Of a stretch of 64,000 nt of DNA, positions 57,613 through 64,000 are shown in pieces (position 1 is the stretch's first letter; each line of letters opens with the position of its first letter). The DNA comes from Eutrigla gurnardus (Eukaryota > Chordata > Actinopteri > Perciformes > Triglidae): the NCBI GenBank assembly GCA_963514095.1, contig OY741276.1:10015266-10079265 (forward strand), read 5' to 3'. Position numbers and translations under genes: made by a program. Under the pieces are notes generated by a model. The model was not told the DNA's origin. It worked only from the letters and a program-made list of their open reading frames with translations, and did no database searches.

Positions 57613-57832
57613 AAGGGAAACCTGAGCACCAGGCGAAAAACCCTTATAGCAAATGTGTATTTTTTGTTCATTAAAGGGAAACCTGAGCACCAGGCGAAAA
57701 ACCCTTATAGCAAATGTGTATTTTTTTGTTCATTAAAGGGAAACCTGAGCACCAGGCGAAAAACCCTTATAGCAAATGTGTATTTTTTTTTTTCATTAAA
57801 GGGAAACCTGAGCGCCAGGCGAAAAACCCTAA
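57613..57832 (+). repeat. Four-unit minisatellite (about 62-bp unit)
   Basis: The unit AAAGGGAAACCTGAGC(A/G)CCAGGCGAAAAACCC plus about 30 bases with CAAATGTGTATTTTTTTGTT starts at about 57613, 57674, 57736 and 57799. A single unit of the same sequence occurs in the 3' region of coiled-coil gene 1 (about 37469-37503, opposite orientation), so the unit belongs to the gene cassette. Confidence 0.85.
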
Positions 57833-58111
57833 CTCCACACAGAGGGACAGGTGGAGTTATTGGAGTTGGGGTAGATGGAGCTGAGGTGGATGGAGGTGAG
57901 GTTGGAGGTGAGGTAGATGGAGATGAGGGAGATGGAGGGTGGTGACGGAGATGGAGATGGAGAAGGCATGAATAGAAGGAAGGGGAGATAGACGAGCAGG
58001 GAGGAAGGGTGGAGAGGTTAAGGGAGGAGCTACTGTTGTCCAACCTGATCTGAACAACTAGCAGCCTCCTCCACCTGCAGGATGCCAACCCATTTCTTTC
58101 GGTGCATCCAG

Positions 58112-59092
58112 CTAAACCAGCCTTTCTCTCTCCCGATTTTTCTCCTCCTCCTTCTTGTGCATCTCATCCTTCGTCTTCTGCAGCTCTGTCAGTTCATTTT
58201 TTAACTTTTTCTTCTCATCCTCCATCTGGTGGAATTTTTTCTCAATCAGGTTGATCTGTGTGTCCCACCTCTGTTGATGATGGAGCAGGTGTTTGTTCTC
58301 TTCGTCCAACTCCTTGTTCTTGGCCTGCTTCTTTCTGAACTTTGCGACCAGAGCCATGTAGATTCTCTCCAAAGCTCCATATTTGGTTTCCTGGCTTTGG
58401 ACTTTCTCTGCCAGATCCTTTTTGAGCTTGTCCTCATACTCCATCTGGATGATTTCTTTCTCAATCAGGTTGATCTTTGTGTCCCACCTCTGTTGATGAT
58501 AGAGCAGGTTTTTGTTCTCTTCCTCCACCTCTTGTAGCTTTGACTCCAACTCCTTGTTCTTGGCCTGCTTCTTTCTGAACTTTGCGTCCAGAGCCATGTG
58601 GATTCTCTCCAAAGTTTCATATTTGGTTTCCTGGCTTTGGACTTTCTCTGCCAGATCCTTTTTGAGCTTGTCCTCATACTCCATCTGGATGATTTCTTTC
58701 TTAATCAGGTGTAGTTCTTTGTCGAAGCGGTGTTGTCTCATGCCCAGCTCTTTATTGTTTTCCTCCAATTCTTTGTGCTTGGACAGCTCCCTTCTGAACA
58801 TGTCCTCATGTTTCCTTTTCTCATTCTTCATCATTTGGACTTCAATCCGCAAGTGGAATTTCTCCGTCATCCCCTCCCTTAACTGGTCTTCCAGAGCACT
58901 GCATCTTTTCTGCCACGCTCTGTTGCTCTCCAGGAGTTCAGCTTCTTTGATAAACAGCTTTGATTTGGTGTTCGTGAACATCTGATGGCTGGCCTCCAGA
59001 GAGGGATGATGGCCTTCAGACAGGGATGCTGGAAAATCCCCAAGACTGCAACCAACTCTCCCCCTGTTTATTTGGAAAATCCTTCTGAACAT
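58112..59092 (-). CDS. Intronless coiled-coil protein paralogue, about 326 aa
   Basis: The minus-strand frame starts at the first Met (MFRRIFQINRGRVG) and is open for 981 bases. The frame stays open 31 codons upstream, but no ATG occurs there. The body is a coiled coil with a duplicated block of about 70 residues (each copy starts IIQMEYEDKLKKDLAEKVQS). The end is basic (KKEEEKNRERERLV). Homology to 35736-37169 is clear: AELLESNRAWQKRCSALE, LDAKFRKKQAKNKELE, TELQKTKDEMHKKE. The DNA that encodes the C-terminus of gene 1 is still recognisable here beyond the stop (58024-58080). No known domain is seen. It is presumably expressed from the upstream TATA promoter. Function unknown. Confidence 0.65.
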   Translation of the reverse strand: MFRRIFQINRGRVGCSLGDFPASLSEGHHPSLEASHQMFTNTKSKLFIKEAELLESNRAWQKRCSALEDQLREGMTEKFHLRIEVQMMKNEKRKHEDMFRRELSKHKELEENNKELGMRQHRFDKELHLIKKEIIQMEYEDKLKKDLAEKVQSQETKYETLERIHMALDAKFRKKQAKNKELESKLQEVEEENKNLLYHQQRWDTKINLIEKEIIQMEYEDKLKKDLAEKVQSQETKYGALERIYMALVAKFRKKQAKNKELDEENKHLLHHQQRWDTQINLIEKKFHQMEDEKKKLKNELTELQKTKDEMHKKEEEKNRERERLV

Positions 59093-59214
59093 AGCCCTGG
59101 TTGTAGTGGACTGGAGCAGATTGAAATTGTCGACTGGATCTTTGTGTAGTAGAGTTACCGGTAAATCAGACCATACGTAACACAAACATACAGTTTCTCA
59201 CTGATTTTAGCTCA

Positions 59215-59360
59215 GAGAGCAGAGCTTTATAACCTCAAAGCCACTTTCATTCTGTGATGTCACAGGATCAAAGCCACTTTCATTCCGTGATGTCACGGAA
59301 TCTAAGCCACTTTCATTCTTTGAAGTCACATGTCATCGGAATGGACTTCACTGAAGGAAA
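59215..59360 (-). promoter_or_regulatory. Promoter of coiled-coil gene 2: TGACATCA sites plus TATA box
   Basis: On the minus strand: AGTCCATTCCGATGACAT, then two TGACATCA sites (59288-59295 and 59255-59262, each inside a CCGTGACATCACGG- or TGTGACATCACA-type palindrome), alternating with three GAAAGTGGCTTNGA boxes, then TATAAAG at about 59231-59225, 133 bases before the start codon. Same elements, order and spacing type as upstream of 35736. Confidence 0.6.
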
Positions 59361-59455
59361 AAAAGAATGGAGTGAGGTTGCTAGGAGACACTTTATTGTG
59401 TGTACTCGGTGATTGTCATTTTACTGCTGTTTTACTGAGGTGCAGTATTTTATGT

Positions 59456-60480
59456 AGTGTTGTCACGATACCAACATTTTGGTACCGGTACCAACATGGT
59501 ATTTCGGTACTTTTCGATACTTTTTCAAATAAACAGAGAATGCAAATAATGTCATTACTGACTTTATTTTAATAGAAAACAATAACATATTAATCAGTAA
59601 ATAAAATGAAATACCACAAAGACAAGCTTTTCTAATGCACACGATTTTAAAATAATGCATGTATGCGTTTTACAGCACTGGGAAAAAAAATAAGGGACCA
59701 CTTCAGATTTATTGTAAATCTGCATGGCTACATGTATGGCAAAAAGTTTAAAAATCACTGTGAAAATATAAATAAAATAATATAATATAATAATATAAAT
59801 AAACCAGCTCTATTTTTTTCTTCCAGAGCTACTTTTGTTAAGCGTGAAGGGGGGTGGCGCTTGCTTTTAGCACTGAATGTGGCTTTTTTTCCTGAGTAAA
59901 TGACCTGTCGTTCCCTGAGCTCATTGTGCAGGTCTGGGTGCTTGTCCTTTAAGTGTTTGGCTAAGTCAGAGGTGTTTCCATTCGCCATGCATGTTTTAAA
60001 ACACCGATTACACAGTGGTGCATCGGCGTTAACTGCCTCGCCTTGCGCATTTGTGGCCATATCACACTTCGCGCCCCTGGTTTGTCCACAAGTTGCGGCG
60101 TGGTGACGGTTGCAGCAGCCATTCTCCTCTCCGTGCTCCTCTCTCTCTCTCACAGACATAAATCCTTAAAAATGCAAGGTTGGTTTTATTTCAAACATTC
60201 TATCAACACATATGTACATCGATAGTCTGCCGTTACAATGGATTTGCCTCGGGTGCACTGTGGAGTCGATATGAGTGTTTTTAATACCATGCTAGCTAAG
60301 AACGATTGACTTGCGCTAGCCATAGCATAAGCAAACTCGGCAACTAGAAGAACTGAATGAAATTTCTTGAAAACGTCTCCAGACGTCTCGAACACACCGG
60401 CTCACTTGGAAAATAGGTCTTATGTCCAAAATTCTGAACTATCCCTTTAATCTTCCCTTCCATGTGAAGACATCGTGTAA
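59456..60480 (-). mobile_element. hAT-like element remnant with BED-finger ORF
   Basis: The left end TAGTGTTGTCACGATACC with GGTACCGGTACC just inside resembles hAT termini. The right terminus was not found, and the limit is set by the next repeat at 60486. The only coding content is a BED finger ORF. Confidence 0.55.
59755..60159 (-). CDS. BED-type zinc finger fragment
   Basis: A 134-codon frame starting MSVREREEHGEENGCC. CNRCFKTCMANGNTSDLAKH then LKDKHPD is the C-x2-C...H-x4-H part of a BED finger. The basic tail KRHPPSRLTKVALEEKN follows and no transposase core. It is the third BED-only hAT ORF in the window. Confidence 0.65.
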   Translation of the reverse strand: MSVREREEHGEENGCCNRHHAATCGQTRGAKCDMATNAQGEAVNADAPLCNRCFKTCMANGNTSDLAKHLKDKHPDLHNELRERQVIYSGKKATFSAKSKRHPPSRLTKVALEEKNRAGLFILLYYIILFIFSQ

Positions 60481-60485
60481 GACAG

Positions 60486-60850
60486 TGTTAATTTTGGCAG
60501 CTATTTTAGATTTAGTCTTAGTCTTTAGACGAAAATGCTTATTAGTTTTAGTCACATTTTAGTCATTGTTTACCTTCATAGTTTTAGTCTAGTTTTAGTC
60601 GACGAAAAGTAAAAACATTTTAGTCAACTTTTAGTCAATACTTTTAGTCACATTTTAGCACTGCCGCCCCCATGCGTCTGCTTTAAGCTGCCGGTCCATA
60701 ACTTGGCCTATGTTGAATCTGTTGTCTCATTCTTTTCCTATGGGCTATCATCAAGGATTTATTTTTAGCTCGTCATCGTCTCATCTTAGTCATAGAAAAA
60801 ATGCTTTTGACAAAATATTTGTCATAGTTTTCGTTAACGAAATTATAACT
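60486..60850. mobile_element. TTTTAGTC-rich DNA element, shorter copy
   Basis: It begins ACAGTGTTAATTTTGGCAGC and ends TTCGTTAACGAAATTATAA, directly abutting the duplicated qng1 segment at 60852. It shares about 250 bases with 54973-55918. Confidence 0.65.
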
Positions 60851-60851
60851 G

Positions 60852-63800
60852 GTGGAGGAGAGTAAATCATCTGACTAGCATTCAAGAATAGCAGTGAAAA
60901 TGAATTTCATTCCGTCCGACTATCCCATTATCAGCCGGATCGGGAACATATCATTAGCACAGAGCCGTTGGACACTTCAGTCAGCAGGAGCTTTTAGAGG
61001 TCGACGGAGAAGGATGTAATTTAGTTCTTTTGGTTTTAATAATGGGGTTGGTCAGAGATGGTCCTGTGTGCGGGGCCTTAATGTTTTTGTGCACTCTACT
61101 TCTCATTAATACAGCGCATGCATGAGATGTGATGATCTTCTCTTTACTCTTTAATAAAACAACAAAAAAACATGTTTCCCTTCATTGCATCTCTGCCGTC
61201 TTGATGAGTCTTTTAATTGTGACTGATGTAATTAATCAGGGAGATTATCTTTAAAATAACACTTCTCCAGAGATGTCTAGTGTTTGACTAAACGAAACTG
61301 GCATTCTCATCTCCCCCCTGCACTCACCCATGCATGAAGCTGCTCCTGAAGTCTGTAACGTGTCTGATTAGATGCAGAACAAACACCTTGCAAGCTCAAG
61401 GTGTGGTTAGAGTAGAATGAGTGCGGACCGGGAAATCACAGTCTGCCTATGTAACACTTTTAATGATGCACAGAAGCGGAATGACACAGGACATTATTTT
61501 CATGGTAATTTCCTTAGATGCATGTAGGGACTGCTGGGGAATGTATTTTAATACTTGTTAGTAATAATACGTATATATCCTGGGGCCTACACATGTCCCG
61601 TCAGGTGTGTTTCTTCTCCATGCAGTAGTGCCATTTCCATTATGGAGCCACCTCTGTTTCCACGAGAGTCTGGGCAGTTCATAGCAGAGCGAAGTCGGGA
61701 TGTGTCTGTGGAGGAGGACGGAGTGCAGAAGGTGGCGGAGATGCTCTACAACCTCCAACACAGTGACGACCTGACAGCGAGTGGCTGGAAGAAGGCGAAT
61801 CCATTAGCTCCAGCACCCACCTCTGACCAGGGGAGTCTATCACCGGCTGGGGCCACCCAGAGAAGTAGATTATTAGTGTACATGAGAAGTGAATTACATG
61901 TCACATGTTACAAAATATGTTGTTCGGGGGCAACAGCAGCAATACTAGATTGTTCAGTTGACAGATGGAAAGGATTCTATGGCCCAAGTTGTTGAGAGGC
62001 ATCACATAAATTCCAGTAAAATATAGAAATTAATTAAATGAGGTCCCAGAACTCATATCTTCAATATACTCATAATATGGACACGAGTGACATCTCAGAT
62101 GGCTTGAGATGTGCTGTTGTCTAATGTAGTTTGAATTTCAAGCCTTTGATACAACATCTTTGTTGCTTCTGACAGTTAACATAAAACAAATATGTGTAAG
62201 TAAAAAAAGTGAGCTCTTTATACTCAATTAGTGTACATGGATACAATTTTTATTGATTGATTTGATTACAAGACACTGTTTTTTTGTAACATTTGCCAGT
62301 TTTTAGCATTTTGGTAGAAGTCCCAGTCTTTCTCCTGCTCTCTTGATAATGTGTGTTTTCCAACATTGCAGGCCTTGAACTGGGTGTTTGTCGTGGACAC
62401 CATGAACTTCTCCTTTTGGCCAGAGGAAAAAAACTCAACAGTGTGAGGTGACCTATAAAGGGAGCACGTTCACGGGCTACATGACTCTGTGTGCTGCCAT
62501 CACCAGGGCCATGGAGGAAGGTGAGAACGCCATTAAATAATGTTACAACAACATGTTTTATTAGGTTAAAAATAGCATGTTTTGTTTTACGTCATAGTGA
62601 ACTGATTTAGATTGCACACAGCGGACTCTCTTAGTTGGACAGTTGAAGTGATGCATTATAGCTGTGACTTGCTGCAGGATTCATCTAACTGCTCCGAAAA
62701 TAAACCAGATTGTAGTTAAAAAAACAAAAAAAAACGTGGGTGATAAAAATGGCCCAATTATGAAGAAAAGATAACAACATGCTGTTGCTGTTACATCACA
62801 TCATTGCCTTTTTTTTATAGATTGATTCACCTCTTTGTTAGCAGCTTCATCTCTGGAGAGAAAGATGTATAATCAGCCCCTTTTCTATGCTGCTTTTTGT
62901 TCCCTGTGTGCTTTTGTTGTGCGCTGCTATTATCAATTATAGTGTATGTACCCTTTACTTGAACTTGGGCTGCTGGGAAATTGCTTGGAGCTCTACATGT
63001 GCCTGTGCATTGTTCACAATTAGCGTGAATGACTCCGGATATGAATCAATTATGCCTCATATGGAATAGAGCACTCAATGTGTAGTCGCCGTGGCCTTGT
63101 GTAATTACAAGAGCTTCTCTCAGAAAAGCTCAGGTAGCTTTGGCTCCAGAGTGTAAATCTCAAGGGTTGACAGCATGAGATCAGAACAAATTATGTCTTT
63201 TGAGCCTCTTGCGAGAATTGGATGCTGCAGAGTATATATTCTGTGTTAATATAGAAGCCATAACTTAGTAGTAGTGAGTGTTCTTGTTCTCTACTATAGT
63301 TCCTCTAGATTAAAATCCATCTAGTTGCTCCTCCACACCACAGGCAGTGGTGGAAAGTAACTAAGCACAATCACTCAAGTACACAATTGAAATACATTGT
63401 TTGCTTCACTTTGCTGATATTACATTAAAAAACATAATGCTATGCTTATATGATATGATAAAATACTATAATCTACCTAATAGTATATAAAGTATCCAGA
63501 ACTACAACATTAAAATGATTATTTGATGATAAAAACTGAATAATAGAATATATTATTATCATACAAGACAGTCATTATGCATGATAGGTCATTTTACTTT
63601 AGTTATTTTAAGTACATTTAGCTGATATTACTTTTGTAGATTGCAGATTTTTAAATTCAGGACTTTTACTTGTAATGTGAATCATTTTTAGGCTGATACT
63701 TAAGTAAAGGATCTGCATACTTTCTCTGCCACTGTCAACAGGTATACCCATCACTGATCCAAAGTACTTCTCTCAGATGAGTGTGGAAGAGTTGGGACAC

Positions 63801-64000
63801 GTCCTTCGGTCAGACAATGACACACCCATGCCCATGCTTCAGGAGCGCCACCAGGTTGTAACATTATCATGTTAAAGTCCCATATGTTATATTATATTAT
63901 GCAAAGCTGACTTCTGCATGAAACCATCAAGACGGCGTTCTTGGCACTGATGTAGCACAAAGCAGGGTTTTTCAGTTGAAATACAAACGGATCTGGTGAG
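60852..64000 (+). repeat. Segmental duplication of the 5' half of qng1 (copy of 15669-18846)
   Basis: Sequence runs collinear with 15669-18846 through introns and exons with scattered substitutions and small indels, up to the last base of the window, so the true end lies outside. The left break is sharp: GTGGAGGAGAGTAAATC at 15669 and 60852, with unrelated DNA before. The promoter region is not included. Confidence 0.95.
61642..63854 (+). pseudogene. qng1 duplicate, frameshifted (three exons in window)
   Basis: Exon 1 61642-61830 (start MEPPLFPRESG), exon 2 62372-62520, exon 3 63742-63854. Exon 2 has seven A instead of six in GAGGAAAAAAACTC, so it is 149 bases rather than 148, and the frame ends at a TGA a few codons later. 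Nearby a Ser codon of copy 1 is Pro here (FWPEE for FWSEE). The first donor reads GGGAGT as in copy 1. Without the promoter and with the shift, this copy cannot make QNG1 unless the extra A is a sequencing error. Confidence 0.85.

Noticed and set aside
57613..57832. CRISPR-like array
   Set aside because: The repeats are contiguous with no unique spacers, and the genome is eukaryotic; it is a minisatellite.

Overview
The window reads as nuclear DNA of a bony fish, probably a teleost. It holds vertebrate genes with many small GT-AG introns. It is packed with element types that co-occur in fish genomes: hAT and PIF/Harbinger DNA transposons, L1-type LINEs, Ty3/gypsy-type LTR elements and tRNA-headed SINEs. 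The left third keeps a vertebrate microsynteny block, hnrnpk - qng1 (C9orf64) - kif27, all on the + strand, the same three neighbours as on human 9q21. The species cannot be named from sequence alone.

Region by region. 1-14 kb: hnrnpk, 15 coding exons for an RNA-binding protein of about 432 aa with three KH domains. Its last intron starts with GC instead of GT and holds a mir-7 hairpin, the same host-gene arrangement as human MIR7-1. 15.2-20.6 kb: qng1, the queuosine-5'-phosphate glycosylase gene, in six coding exons; the donor after its first coding exon reads GG rather than GT. 21.7-23.4 kb: a collapsed kif27, in which the motor-start exon is followed directly by the C-terminal exon. That last exon carries a frameshift and a hAT insertion with an exact 8-bp target duplication. 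Two coiled-coil exons resembling the KIF7/KIF27 family lie inverted at 39.7-40.1 kb. 24.6-60.5 kb: a thick layer of nested transposons, most with readable termini and target-site duplications. 60.85 kb to the window end: a second, very similar copy of the 5' half of qng1, without its promoter and with a frameshift in exon 2.

The transposon region has its own hierarchy. An L1 (26.05-34.74 kb, minus) was split by a 7.2-kb DNA transposon with perfect 28-bp inverted termini. That transposon carries a multi-exon ZNF862-like protein and a Myb/SANT-like ORF, and was itself hit by two hAT elements, one of which was hit by a Harbinger element. A further hAT (34.75-39.45 kb) has swallowed a cassette with an intact, intronless 477-codon coiled-coil ORF.

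The most unusual content is a pair of paralogous intronless coiled-coil genes (35736-37169 plus; 58112-59092 minus). Both share clustered TGACATCA sites and GTGGCTTTGA boxes upstream of a TATA box, the same 3' end sequence, and a downstream repeat unit. I do not recognise this family. It is the best candidate here for an undescribed multicopy gene family or transposon-spread cargo.
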